Notes: a model not told the origin generated them from the sequence alone. A stretch of 64,000 nucleotides of DNA from Nocardioides speluncae (GCF_003121585.1 NZ_QEOO01000031.1:1-64000), one strand, 5' to 3'; shown: positions 1 to 8,189, counted from the first letter of the stretch. Numbers and translations: made by a program.

Positions 1-98
1 TGCGGAGTCAGGGTCAACTCGGCCTTCGGACGTCCTGATCGTGGCATGTCCACATCCTACGACTTATCTAGCGAACTTCACGTGCGCCTCACTAGCTG
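1..98. other. Left edge, no gene seen
   Basis: No reading frame here has a credible start, ribosome binding site or family signature. The stretch is somewhat less G+C-rich than its surroundings and runs directly into the long palindrome that begins near position 99. It may be the intergenic tail of a gene outside the window. Confidence 0.4.
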
Positions 99-265
99 GC
101 TAGTGGGTATCTCCGGAAGTTCGTCGGGGTCTGAGCGGCCAGGGCACGCACATCGCTGCGTTGTCGTCGGTCGACGGGCCACCGGCCCGCCTCCCTCCGA
201 CGCCTTGCGCTGCACGCACCCTGACCACTCAGACCCACGAAGAACTTCCGGAGATGCCCACTAGC
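99..265. repeat. Long imperfect palindrome (MITE-like)
   Basis: The outer arms (about 99-150 and 212-265) are near-perfect reverse complements: ctagtggg, then atctccggaagttc, a one-base slip, gggtctgag and ggycaggg. The stretch between them pairs weakly around a G/C-rich centre at 171-192. The four bases ctgg lie immediately outside both ends (96-99 and 265-268), as a short target-site duplication would. No reading frame inside looks like a transposase. The stop codon of the neighbouring TIGR03086 gene (261-263) lies in the right arm. The centre is shared with the palindrome at 62783-62944. A non-autonomous element or a structured terminator are both possible. Confidence 0.6.
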
Positions 266-839
266 TGGCCGCCCACCGCGGGTCACGGCCGTTCATCGCG
301 ATGAGCCGCTCCAGCGGAGTCGCGTCGGCGGGTGGCTCGACCTCCGGGCCGAACGCGCCGTCGCCGCGCATCTCCTCGGTGCCGGGCCCGCTGAACAGCG
401 CGACGAAGGCGGTCGCCGCCGCGACCGACTCCTCGTCCATCGCGTACTCCTGGCCGGTCGCCCGGGCCAGGTCCCAGCCGTGTACGACGACCTCGTTGGT
501 CGCCACCTGGCCCGCGGTGTTGCCGTCGAGGTCGACGCCGCCGGCCGCGGTGTCACCCGTCCATGCCGCCGGGTCCCGCCAGCTCTCCGCCAGCTCGTTG
601 AGCCGCTGCGGGATGCTCTCGCGCCAGTCGGCCGGCAGCCGCGACCCGTCGCCGTTGCCCGAGCCGTCGACGGGGTCCTTCTGGGCCGCCCTGGCGAAGG
701 CGTACGACAGCCCGTTGACGTGATCGAGCAGGTCGCCGACGGTGTAGCTGTCGCACGGCGTTCGGTCGTTCAGCTGGTCGTCGCGCACGTTGGCGACGAC
801 ATCGGCGACGGTGCGGGTGGCAGGTCCGAGATCGAGCAT
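261..839 (-). CDS. TIGR03086 family metal-binding protein
   Basis: This 192-residue cytosolic protein resembles the TIGR03086 branch of the DinB/maleylpyruvate-isomerase fold, which is abundant in actinobacteria and often of unknown substrate. The N-terminus has the family pattern LGPATRTV, a TPCDSYTVGDLLDHV segment with a candidate metal-binding His, and a second conserved His in VVVHGWDLARATG. Length is normal. The ATG at 839 follows an AGGAGG Shine-Dalgarno sequence. The stop codon lies inside the right arm of the adjacent palindrome. A mycothiol-dependent enzyme is possible but unproven. Confidence 0.75.
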   Translation of the reverse strand: MLDLGPATRTVADVVANVRDDQLNDRTPCDSYTVGDLLDHVNGLSYAFARAAQKDPVDGSGNGDGSRLPADWRESIPQRLNELAESWRDPAAWTGDTAAGGVDLDGNTAGQVATNEVVVHGWDLARATGQEYAMDEESVAAATAFVALFSGPGTEEMRGDGAFGPEVEPPADATPLERLIAMNGRDPRWAAS

Positions 840-911
840 GCGGGTCCTCCTGGGTTCGTGGGTCTTCGTCGGTGCTGACCGGCGCCGACCCGCAAACTCA
901 TCGGCGCCCGC

Positions 912-1931
912 TCAGGCGCAGGGATCCACGCCCGGGCGGCCGGGACGCTCGATGTCGCGCTCGTCGAGGATCCGTTCCAGCAGTGCCGGCCGGGCCGGCA
1001 TGATCCCGTCGACGCAGGCGTCGAGCATCTGGTTGTAGGTCGGCTCGTCGTCCGGCGCGGAGCCGCTGAACCACACGTGTACGGCGTACCCGTCGCCGTG
1101 GGCCCGCTCGACGAAGGGCCGGGTCACCACCGGGATGCCGCTGAACCTGGCCGGCACCTGCAGCGCCACGGTGCCCTCGGGCAGCGGCGTACCGGTCAGG
1201 AAGTAGGCGATCATCGCGTTGCGGGCCGCCGATAGCGGGACCTTCGGGGCCAGGCCGTGGAAGTAGCCGAGCGCCTCGTCGTTGAACGAGCCGACGATGA
1301 TGTCCTGGCGAGGGTGCCGCTCGAGCAACTTCGCGAGCAGCCGCGCAGTGCGCTTGTACGACTCGGTGTCGGCGTCGGCAGTGCCCTTGATCTCGATGTT
1401 GATCGGCGTCCGCCGGAACTTGTGGAACACCTCATGCAGGGTCGGGATCGCGAAGTCGCTGGGTCGGTAGCCGCGCACCTTCGGCCGGCCGTAGCGGGCG
1501 CCGCGCAGCGTGTACGCCGACGCCGGCTGGTCATGGACGGTGCCGAGGTCCGGCACGAACCAGTGCGCCGCATCGAGGCGGCGCAGCTTGCGCAGCGTCA
1601 GGTCCTTGACGTAGCCGGTGCCGTTCGTGGTCTCGTCGACGGTCGCGTTGTGGATCACCACGAGCCGGTTGTCCTTGGTCGACTGGATGTCCAGCTCGAT
1701 CATGTCGGCGCCGATCTTCACCGCCCGCTTGAACGCGTACATCGTGTTCGTGGGCGCCTCGTTCTCGCCGCCCGAGTGCGCCATGTTGAGCACCCGGTGC
1801 TCCAGCCAGTCGACCGGTTGGCTCGGCCGGTGGTGGTCGGGCTTGGCGGTGACCGGGCCGCTGGTCGTGGCAGTCAGCAGGGCGGTCGCGGTCGCGGCGA
1901 CGGCGATGTTCAGCAGGAGGCGTGCGCGCAT
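912..1931 (-). CDS. Secreted glycerophosphodiester phosphodiesterase
   Basis: This is predicted to hydrolyse glycerophosphodiesters to glycerol 3-phosphate and an alcohol outside the membrane. It has 339 residues. A signal peptide of about 29 residues ends near AKP. The GDPD barrel then shows HSGGENEAPTNT (the usual HRG motif is varied), the metal-binding ELDIQ, the catalytic VVIHNATVDETTNGTG, and a late IEIK strand. The ATG at 1931 was chosen because the signal peptide begins there; the reading frame stays open upstream but encodes low-complexity Arg-rich sequence. It stands alone on the minus strand. Confidence 0.85.
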   Translation of the reverse strand: MRARLLLNIAVAATATALLTATTSGPVTAKPDHHRPSQPVDWLEHRVLNMAHSGGENEAPTNTMYAFKRAVKIGADMIELDIQSTKDNRLVVIHNATVDETTNGTGYVKDLTLRKLRRLDAAHWFVPDLGTVHDQPASAYTLRGARYGRPKVRGYRPSDFAIPTLHEVFHKFRRTPINIEIKGTADADTESYKRTARLLAKLLERHPRQDIIVGSFNDEALGYFHGLAPKVPLSAARNAMIAYFLTGTPLPEGTVALQVPARFSGIPVVTRPFVERAHGDGYAVHVWFSGSAPDDEPTYNQMLDACVDGIMPARPALLERILDERDIERPGRPGVDPCA

Positions 1932-1995
1932 GCGGCCGAGGCTAGTGGCGACCGATGTCGAGTCGCCATCGATTGACCTGAACTCCAGGGGGCGG

Positions 1996-2439
1996 TCAGG
2001 AGGCGACGATCGCCAGCACGACGAAGAGCACGGCGATCGCCAGCACCCCCGCGAGGAGGGCAAGGCCGAGCAGACCGCCCTTCCGCCGCTGCTTCTGGTG
2101 GCCGATGCTGCCGCTGGTGAACTGGTGCCACGGCGCGGCGTAGAACACCGGCACCTGCTGCCCCCGGGGTACGTCGACCTGCAGCGTCGCCTCGCCGTAC
2201 CGCCGCAGCCACTGCGCATGTACGTCGATCTGCAGCGGCCCCGGGTGGACCGGAATCGTCTGCGGCCCGTACCGGGCCGGCACCGGATAGCCGTTGAAGG
2301 TCACCGCCGGCGTGATCATGTTCGACGTCATCACGCTGCCCTGCAGGGTCAACAGGATCGAGCTCGGCGGCTGCTGCGGCTGCTGCGGCTGCGGAGGCTG
2401 GGGCTGCGGCGGAGGCCCGCCCGGCGGAGTCATGCTCAC
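1996..2439 (-). CDS. Pro/Gln-rich single-pass membrane protein
   Basis: This 147-residue protein has no family I recognise. The first 27 or so residues are almost only Pro and Gln. A beta-rich middle follows (about 28-110), then a basic HQKQRRKGG stretch and one strongly hydrophobic C-terminal helix ending the chain. This suggests a tail-anchored protein whose main domain lies in the cytoplasm. An alternative start is the Met two codons downstream. It is encoded 21 bases after the VapC-like gene but is probably unrelated to it. Confidence 0.6.
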   Translation of the reverse strand: MSMTPPGGPPPQPQPPQPQQPQQPPSSILLTLQGSVMTSNMITPAVTFNGYPVPARYGPQTIPVHPGPLQIDVHAQWLRRYGEATLQVDVPRGQQVPVFYAAPWHQFTSGSIGHQKQRRKGGLLGLALLAGVLAIAVLFVVLAIVAS

Positions 2440-2460
2440 GCCAGGACCTTAGCTCCAGTC

Positions 2461-2835
2461 CTAGACCCGGACGAGGACCGCCGACGGGTCCAGGCGCGCC
2501 AGGTCGTCGGGATCGCTGGTGGCGATGGCGGTGCCCGCGCGGCGGGCACACACCACCACGTGAGCATCGGCGATGTCGGAGGTGCGGCTCGCAGCGAGCA
2601 GCCGTCCGACGCTGGTCGCGTCCGCGCGATCGAGGTGGACGATCTTGGTCTGCGGCTGACGAAGCAGCCCGGCAAGTCGTGCCTGCCGTGCCGGCTCCCG
2701 GACTGCTTGTGCCAGTGCGGTCGCCGGCACGATCACCGGGTCGTCCTTCGCGAGGGCAAGGAGAACGACCGCATGACGATCACCACGATCGAGCTGGATG
2801 AGCGGTCCGGCGTCGAGAGTCACTCCAGCGCTCAT
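2461..2835 (-). CDS. PIN-domain toxin (VapC-like)
   Basis: This 124-residue PIN-fold protein is a predicted Mg-dependent ribonuclease toxin. The acidic residues expected of the active site appear in LDAGPLI near the N-terminus, in DIADAHVVV and in ATSDPDDLARL near the C-terminus. Its ATG overlaps the stop of the upstream small gene by 4 bases (ATGA), the arrangement of a VapBC pair. VapC is usually about 130 residues, so this is full length. The RNA target is unknown. Confidence 0.75.
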   Translation of the reverse strand: MSAGVTLDAGPLIQLDRGDRHAVVLLALAKDDPVIVPATALAQAVREPARQARLAGLLRQPQTKIVHLDRADATSVGRLLAASRTSDIADAHVVVCARRAGTAIATSDPDDLARLDPSAVLVRV

Positions 2836-3080
2836 GCGGTGCCCGACCTGCCGAGCGCCTTGTCTGCCCAGGCTCGTTCCTCGGGCGTGATCGGGCCACC
2901 GGTCTCCTCCAGCGCCTGAGCCAGCATCTCGCCCCAGCCGGTCACATCATCGAGCGACACTTGCACGGCATGTTGGACAAAGCCGGACACGCTGTCCGCC
3001 GTGCCGTCGGCGACCAGTTCGCGGATCGCTTCGACGTGCGCCTCAGGCAGCGTGACCGTGACCTTTCGCATCTGCGCCAT
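2832..3080 (-). CDS. Antitoxin of the PIN-domain pair
   Basis: This protein of about 82 residues begins with a short strand (MRKVTVTLPEAHVEAIRELV) typical of ribbon-helix-helix DNA-binding antitoxins. An acidic C-terminal tail, probably the toxin-neutralising part, ends in ITPEERAWADKAL. The start at 3080 was chosen because a TATGGT -10 box ends 7 bases before it, which implies a leaderless mRNA; in-frame ATGs at 3131, 3092 and 3071 are alternatives. As in other VapB-type systems, it should bind its own promoter with the toxin (inference). Confidence 0.65.
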   Translation of the reverse strand: MAQMRKVTVTLPEAHVEAIRELVADGTADSVSGFVQHAVQVSLDDVTGWGEMLAQALEETGGPITPEERAWADKALGRSGTA

Positions 3081-3133
3081 ACCAACGACCATACCGTCGC
3101 CTCGGTCAACGTCGCCATGTTTCGGCCTCACAG

Positions 3134-4318
3134 TCAGTCGCCCTTGACGTTGACGATCTGGCGCAGCGTGTGCCGGATCTCGACCAGGTCCTTGGCGTCC
3201 TCCATGACCTGGTCGATGTCCTTGTACGCCGCCGGGATCTCGTCGATGAAGGCGTCGGTGTCGCGATACTCGATGCCGGCCATCGCCTCCCGCAGCTGCT
3301 CACGGGTGAAGGTCTGGCGCGCCTTGGTCCGCGAGTACTCACGCCCGGCGCCGTGGGGCGCCGAGTTCAGCGAGAGCGGGTTGCCGAGCCCGCTGACGAC
3401 GTACGACGCGGTCCCCATCGACCCCGGGATCAGGCCCATCACACCCTTGGCGGCGTTGATCGCACCCTTCCGCGAGAGCCACACGTCCTTGCCGAAGTGG
3501 CGCTCCTTCTCGGTGTAGTTGTGGTGCGTGTTGATCTCGTCCTCGCGCACCACGTCGTCGGCCGAGGCGAGGCCGACCCACTCCGCGAAGCAGGCGACGA
3601 CCCGGTCCATCATCTCCTCGCGGTTGAGCAGCGCGTACTCCTGCGCCCACCGCATCTCGCGGATGTAGGCCCAGAACTCGTCGGTGTCCTCGACCAGGTA
3701 GGCGAGGTCGCGGTCGGGCAGCGGGATCCACCACTTCTCGCACAGCTCGCGCGCCACCTTGACGTGCTTCTGCGCGATCCGGTTGCCGACGCCGCGGGAG
3801 CCGGAGTGCAGGAACAGCCACACCCGGTCGAGCTCGTCGACGGTGATCTCGATGAAGTGGTTGCCGGAGCCGAGCGTGCCGAGCTGGAGCTCCCACCGGC
3901 CGGCGTACGACGCGGGGTCGAAGCCGGCCTGCTCCGCCTCGACGGTCAGCCGGTTGAGGCGGTGCTTGGTGTGGTCTCGCGTGATCCGCTGGTTGGCGGC
4001 GCCCGCCGACAGCGGCACCGCGCGCTCGATCGCCTCCCGCACCGGTCGCCGGTCGGCCGGCAGCTCGTCCAGCGTGTACGGCGTCCGCACCGCGATCATC
4101 CCGCAGCCGATGTCCACGCCGACCGCGGCCGGCATGATCGCGCCGAGGGTCGGGATGACCGAACCGACGGTCGCACCCAGGCCCAGGTGGGCGTCCGGCA
4201 TCAGCGCGAGGTGCGGGTGGATGAACGGCATCGTGGCCGTCTTCTCCGCCTGCTCGCGGGTGCCCTGCTCGAGGATCGAAGCCCAGTTCATGAGCTTCTT
4301 GGTGATCTGCTCCATCAT
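3134..4318 (-). CDS. rtcB: RNA-splicing ligase RtcB
   Basis: RtcB joins RNA 3'-phosphate or 2',3'-cyclic phosphate ends to 5'-OH ends using GTP and Mn, in tRNA repair or RNA-damage responses. The 394 residues carry the hallmark motifs: VGVDIGCGM with a metal-binding Asp and Cys, HSGSRGVGN, HHNYTEKE, GSMGTASYVV, and SAPHGAGR, whose His is the guanylylated residue. ATGs at 4318 and 4315 are equally plausible behind the GGAAAGG sequence. No archease or RtcA gene lies nearby. Two strong hairpins lie upstream of the start codon. Confidence 0.92.
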   Translation of the reverse strand: MMEQITKKLMNWASILEQGTREQAEKTATMPFIHPHLALMPDAHLGLGATVGSVIPTLGAIMPAAVGVDIGCGMIAVRTPYTLDELPADRRPVREAIERAVPLSAGAANQRITRDHTKHRLNRLTVEAEQAGFDPASYAGRWELQLGTLGSGNHFIEITVDELDRVWLFLHSGSRGVGNRIAQKHVKVARELCEKWWIPLPDRDLAYLVEDTDEFWAYIREMRWAQEYALLNREEMMDRVVACFAEWVGLASADDVVREDEINTHHNYTEKERHFGKDVWLSRKGAINAAKGVMGLIPGSMGTASYVVSGLGNPLSLNSAPHGAGREYSRTKARQTFTREQLREAMAGIEYRDTDAFIDEIPAAYKDIDQVMEDAKDLVEIRHTLRQIVNVKGD

Positions 4319-4336
4319 CCTTTCCACATCGCTTTC

Positions 4337-4432
4337 GAGTCGGGTGGCACCCCCGTGGTGGCCACCCGACTCCTGCGAACCTACGCGGGCGCAATCCGGT
4401 TGCACACCCGGATTCCCGCGTGCTGTGGATAA
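4337..4432. promoter_or_regulatory. Two hairpins and a DnaA box upstream of rtcB
   Basis: Two inverted repeats fill the rtcB side of the divergent gap. The first has perfect 12-bp arms (4337-4348 and 4361-4372) and a 12-base loop. The second has arms 4383-4399 and 4408-4421, giving two 7-bp blocks with a 3-base bulge. A consensus DnaA box (ttatccaca on the minus strand) follows at 4424-4432. In an mRNA reading into rtcB the first hairpin would sit just upstream of the ribosome binding site. Confidence 0.55.
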
Positions 4433-4487
4433 CTCGGCCTGTGGAGATTCACTACCTCGTGGCCTGTGTAGGCCATACCTTCGAGCC

Positions 4488-5645
4488 ATGTCCGGCACCC
4501 GCGCTCCGCTGTTCACCCGGGCGTTCGTGCTGCTGGGGGTCGCCGACCTGGCCTACTTCACCTCGGTCGGCGTCGCGATCTACACCCTGCCGCTCTATAC
4601 GACCGGCCCGGTCGGCTCGAGCGAGGCGGGCGCGGGACTGGCCTTCGGCGCGTTCGGGATCACCGCACTGGTGTGCCGCCCGTTCGCGGGTCGCGCCTCC
4701 GACACCCGTGGCCGGCTGCCGCTCATGATCTTTGGCGCGCTGCTCGCCGCGGCCGGGATGCTGCTGTTTCCGTACGTCGACTCGCTGGCCGCCGTGATCG
4801 CGATCCGGCTGGTGCAGGGCGTCGCGGAGGCGGCGTTCTTCGTGGCCGGGTTCGCCTTGCTGGCCGACCTGGCGCCGCCGGAGCGGATGGGGGAGGCCCT
4901 CAGCTACAACTCGCTCGGGCTCTACCTCGGCATCGCCTTCGGCCCGCCGCTCGGCGAGGTCCTGCTGGAGCAGTGGGGGTACGACGTCGCGTGGATCGGC
5001 GCCGCGGGGCTTGCCGCACTCGCCGCAGCCCTGACCTGCCTGATCCGCGAGCCCGCGCGGGCGGACGGCGGCGACGGGCACGGCCGGCTGATCCATCGCC
5101 CGGGGATCGCGCCGTCGCTGGGCTTCTTCGCCTCGCTCGCGGCGATCAGCGGGTTCCTGGCCTTCGCGTCGCTCTACTCCGAGGAGGTGGAGCTGAGCAA
5201 CACCAGCCTCGCGCTCTTCCTGTACGGCGCTGTCGTGGTGTTCTGCCGGATCGCCTTTGCCCGCGTCCCCGACCGGCTGCCGTCCCTGCAGCTGGGCGCC
5301 GCGTCCCTGCTCGCGATCGCGGCCGGCCTTACCGTGATCGCCCTGTGGCAGACACCGGCTGGTCTGCTGTCGGGGGTCGTCGTACTCGCGGTCGGCGTGA
5401 CCTTCTCGACCCCGGCCTTCTTCGCGGCGATCTTCGCCACCGCCACCCCAAGCGAACGGGGCGCCGCAGCCGGCACCGCGAGCGCCTTCATCGACCTCGG
5501 CCTCGGCTTCGGCCCGATCGCGCTCGGCCTGGTCGCCGACGCGCGGGGCATCCCATGGGCGTTCGGCGTCGGCGCAGGGATCGCCGTACTCGGCGCGATC
5601 TGGACGCTGCGGCTGGCCCGTGCGGAGTCGGTCGCTACGGCGTGA
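4488..5645 (+). CDS. MFS transporter
   Basis: This 385-residue major facilitator superfamily permease has about 12 hydrophobic segments and a typical loop 2-3 motif, GRASDTRGRLPLM (GXXXDRXGRR-like). The substrate is unknown; drug or sugar efflux is common for this architecture. The ATG at 4488 lies 7 bases after a cataCCT-type -10, so the mRNA may be leaderless. It is divergent from rtcB and convergent with the TetR gene, whose 3' end it overlaps by 11 bases. Confidence 0.8.
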   Translation: MSGTRAPLFTRAFVLLGVADLAYFTSVGVAIYTLPLYTTGPVGSSEAGAGLAFGAFGITALVCRPFAGRASDTRGRLPLMIFGALLAAAGMLLFPYVDSLAAVIAIRLVQGVAEAAFFVAGFALLADLAPPERMGEALSYNSLGLYLGIAFGPPLGEVLLEQWGYDVAWIGAAGLAALAAALTCLIREPARADGGDGHGRLIHRPGIAPSLGFFASLAAISGFLAFASLYSEEVELSNTSLALFLYGAVVVFCRIAFARVPDRLPSLQLGAASLLAIAAGLTVIALWQTPAGLLSGVVVLAVGVTFSTPAFFAAIFATATPSERGAAAGTASAFIDLGLGFGPIALGLVADARGIPWAFGVGAGIAVLGAIWTLRLARAESVATA

Positions 5646-6204
5646 GCAGCCGCAGCAGATGGTCGAGGGCGGGCTCGACGAGGGGTCCGCTGCCCTTGGT
5701 CTCCGGGGCGATGTCAGGCGCGGCCCGGCGTAGCTCGATCCAGCCGAGGTAGGCGGCGTACGTCGCCACCGCCTGGCGCCGCGCCGCCGCCGGGTCCAGG
5801 CCGAGCTGGGCGAACAGGTCGGTGAGGTAGTCGAGCCGGCGGGTGGTCACCCGCTCGAGTACGACGCGGACCACGGGGTCGCTCGCATGGGCGACGATCG
5901 CAGGCTCCAGCCCGGCGATCAGGTCGCCGGTCAGCGCCTCGCGGAAGAGGGTCTGCAGTCGTGCGAGGGGTTCGGCGATCGGGGCCAGCTCCTCGATGAA
6001 CCCGATCGTCTCCTCCGACTCCCACAGCTCCAGCGCCCCGACCAGCAGCGCTTCGCGGTCCTTGAAGTACCAGTAGAAGCTGCCGCGAGTGACACCGAGC
6101 TGCTTGGCGATCGGCTCGACGCTGACGCCGCTGACCCCGCTCTCGGCGAGCGCACGCTGGGCGCCGCGGAGCCAGTCGTCGCGGGTGACCTTCACGGTAG
6201 GCAT
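5635..6204 (-). CDS. TetR family regulator
   Basis: This 189-residue repressor has an N-terminal helix-turn-helix (about residues 20-50: GVSVEPIAKQLGVTRGSFYWYFKDREALL) and a C-terminal ligand-binding helical domain. Two near-identical 18-bp dyads lie directly upstream of its ATG, in the gap shared with a divergent membrane-protein operon. It most likely represses itself and that operon; the inducer is unknown. Its 3' end overlaps the convergent MFS gene by 11 bases. Confidence 0.9.
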   Translation of the reverse strand: MPTVKVTRDDWLRGAQRALAESGVSGVSVEPIAKQLGVTRGSFYWYFKDREALLVGALELWESEETIGFIEELAPIAEPLARLQTLFREALTGDLIAGLEPAIVAHASDPVVRVVLERVTTRRLDYLTDLFAQLGLDPAAARRQAVATYAAYLGWIELRRAAPDIAPETKGSGPLVEPALDHLLRLLTP

Positions 6205-6206
6205 TT

Positions 6207-6247
6207 CCGTACGGTACTGTATGGGCTATCCGTACAGACCTGTATGG
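6207..6247. promoter_or_regulatory. Tandem operators for the TetR regulator
   Basis: Two 18-bp dyads, 6207-6224 (ccgtacggtactgtatgg) and 6230-6247 (ccgtacagacctgtatgg), are 23 bp apart start to start, about two helix turns. The second is a near-perfect palindrome with half-site CCRTACAG. They occupy most of the 68-bp divergent gap and cover the likely -10 regions of both directions, as expected for a TetR dimer binding twice. Confidence 0.75.
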
Positions 6248-6272
6248 AACTCGATCTCCAAGGAGGATCGCT

Positions 6273-6707
6273 GTGCAAACCGTTGGCATCGTCGCCGCAC
6301 TCGCCCTTGTCGTAATCGCCGTCTTCCACGTCGTCTGGGTCGTCTCCCCCTGGCCGCTCGCCACCCGCGAGGAGCTGGCGCGCAACGTCGTCGGCCGGGC
6401 CGACGGCAGCCTTCCGCTCGGCTTCTTCGTGCCGGCGTCGATCGGGGTCGCGGCGGCGCTGGGCTTCGCGGCGTACCTGGTCAGCGTCCAGGCCGGCGCA
6501 GTCTCCAGCTCGCTGTCGGAGGACCTGGTCCGGCTGGGCACCTGGGGTTGCGCGGCAGTGCTGCTCGGCCGCGGCGGGTGGGGACTGCTCGAGTCCGGCC
6601 TCAAGCTGGGCAACGCGCCCGCGTCGTACCGCCGGCTCGACCTCATCTGCTACTCGCCGCTGTGCCTGGTCCTCGGCGGCCTGATCGCGCTGGTCGCGCT
6701 GCGATGA
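6273..6707 (+). CDS. DUF3995-like membrane protein
   Basis: This 144-residue protein has four predicted transmembrane helices. The first helix contains FHVVWVV followed by WPL, and the last region has RRLDLICYSPLC; both resemble DUF3995, whose function is unknown. The GTG start at 6273 follows a strong AAGGAGG sequence (6260-6266). It is the first gene of a two-gene operon probably controlled by the divergent TetR protein. Confidence 0.7.
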   Translation: MQTVGIVAALALVVIAVFHVVWVVSPWPLATREELARNVVGRADGSLPLGFFVPASIGVAAALGFAAYLVSVQAGAVSSSLSEDLVRLGTWGCAAVLLGRGGWGLLESGLKLGNAPASYRRLDLICYSPLCLVLGGLIALVALR

Positions 6708-7129
6708 GCGCGCAAACAGTTGCGCCGTCGGAGGCAAAGCCGCTGGCCAGGTGGGTGCCGAGGGCGCTATGGGTGGTGACCGCGATCCACCTGCTGTTCG
6801 GCCTACTCGGCGATGCCGTGTGGCTCGAGATTCTGCGCGACGGGGTGGTCGGCACGGCGTGGGCCGACGATGACCTGCTGTCCGCCGAGCGCAGCTACAC
6901 GCTGTACTTCACGGCCACTGGCATCCCACTGCTTGCCATGGCCCAACTGGCGCAAGACCGAGTCCGCACGACCGGCCGGCTGCCGCTCTATGTCGGCGTC
7001 AACCTGCTGGCCTTCGGCGTGCTCGTCTGCACCGTTCAGTTCCCGATCACCGGGGCCTGGATGATCCTCGCCATTGGCGTCTTCGCCGTCTGGACCTCGC
7101 TCCTGAGTCCGCCGCGGCTTAGGGAGTGA
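6704..7129 (+). CDS. Small four-helix membrane protein (DUF6463-like)
   Basis: This 141-residue protein starts at an ATG that overlaps the preceding stop by 4 bases, so it is translationally coupled. After about 20 polar residues there are four hydrophobic helices, the first with an AIHLLFGLLGDAVWL pattern like the DUF6463 family (assignment tentative). It probably acts with its operon partner in the membrane under TetR control. Its 3' end overlaps the convergent dehydrogenase gene by 11 bases. Confidence 0.6.
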   Translation: MSAQTVAPSEAKPLARWVPRALWVVTAIHLLFGLLGDAVWLEILRDGVVGTAWADDDLLSAERSYTLYFTATGIPLLAMAQLAQDRVRTTGRLPLYVGVNLLAFGVLVCTVQFPITGAWMILAIGVFAVWTSLLSPPRLRE

Positions 7130-8189
7130 CCCGGAGGATCTTGTCGTAGTCGGGGCCGGCGTGGTTGTTGGTCAGCACCCACAGCGAGCCGTCCGGGGCT
7201 TCGGTGACCAGGCGCAGCCGGCCGTAGTCGTTGGTCAGCAGCTGCTCGGCATCGGAGCCGTCGGTGTTGATCCGGTAGAGCCGCTCGCCGCGCAGGCAGG
7301 CGATCCAGATCTGGCCGTCGTGGTAGGTGATCCCGCTGGGTGAGGCGTCGGCGGGCTTCCAGGTCGCGACCGGGTCGGTGTAGTCGGGCTCGCCGCCCTG
7401 GCCCTCCACCTCCGGCCAGCCGTAGTTGGCGCCGGGCTCGATCCGGTTGAGCTCGTCGAGGTTGTTGTGGCCGAACTCGGAGGCGTACAGCTGACCGTCC
7501 TCGTCCCACGCCAGACCCTGCGGGTCGCGCAGGCCCCAGGCATAAACCGGCGAGTCCTCGAACGGGTTGCCGGGTGCCGGGTCGCCGTCTGGGGTGACCC
7601 GCAGGATCTTGCCGCCCAGGTCGTCGCGGTCCTGGGCCCGGGGCTTGTCTCCGGCCTCGCCAGTGGTCACGTAGAGCATGCCGTCCGGGCCGAACCTGAT
7701 CCGCCCGCCGTTGTGGATGTCACCGCGCGGGATGCCGTCCAGGATCGTCTCGGGCGGTGCCGTGGAGTCCAGCTTCAGCCGGGCGACCCGGCTGCCCTCC
7801 TCGGCGGTGAAGTAGATGTAGATCCAGCCGTCCTGCTCGTACGTCGGCGAGACCGCGACGCCCTGCAGGCCCGCCTGGTCGGCACCCTCGCGGGCGACGT
7901 CCTCGATGGTGCGGACGTCGGTGAGCTCTCCGTCGGGCGAGACCATCCGCAGCTTGAAGCTCTCCCGCTCGGTGACCAGCGCCGACCCGTCCGGCAGGAA
8001 CGCCAGGTCGAACGGGAGGTGCAGCCCGCTGACGTACTCCTCCACCTCCGCCGGCTCCGCCTCGGGAGCGTCATGGACGGTGGGGCGGGCCCACCAGCCG
8101 TACTCCGCGCCGTACCGGTAGACGCCGACGCCGGCCCCCACCAACAGCACGCCCACCAGGCCCAACACGATGATCCACCGCCGCCGCAC
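7119..8189 (-). CDS. PQQ-dependent sugar dehydrogenase-like lyase fold protein
   Basis: This 356-residue membrane-anchored beta-propeller of the glucose/sorbosone dehydrogenase family is predicted to oxidise sugars with PQQ outside the cell. An N-terminal anchor helix (WIIVLGLVGVLLVG) is followed by family motifs: LHLPFDLAFLPDG, GGRIRFGPDGMLYVTTGE, GLRDPQGLAWD and ANYGWPEVEG. The GTG at 8189 was chosen because it directly precedes the anchor and lies 6 bases after TACGGT, implying a leaderless mRNA. No PQQ synthesis genes are in the window. Confidence 0.85.
   Translation of the reverse strand: MRRRWIIVLGLVGVLLVGAGVGVYRYGAEYGWWARPTVHDAPEAEPAEVEEYVSGLHLPFDLAFLPDGSALVTERESFKLRMVSPDGELTDVRTIEDVAREGADQAGLQGVAVSPTYEQDGWIYIYFTAEEGSRVARLKLDSTAPPETILDGIPRGDIHNGGRIRFGPDGMLYVTTGEAGDKPRAQDRDDLGGKILRVTPDGDPAPGNPFEDSPVYAWGLRDPQGLAWDEDGQLYASEFGHNNLDELNRIEPGANYGWPEVEGQGGEPDYTDPVATWKPADASPSGITYHDGQIWIACLRGERLYRINTDGSDAEQLLTNDYGRLRLVTEAPDGSLWVLTNNHAGPDYDKILRVTP

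Noticed and set aside
4424-4432. Consensus DnaA boxes at 4424-4432 and 9616-9624 as a replication origin
   Set aside because: They are single and 5 kb apart, without clusters, dnaA, dnaN or an A/T-rich unwinding region. At most they are regulatory sites.
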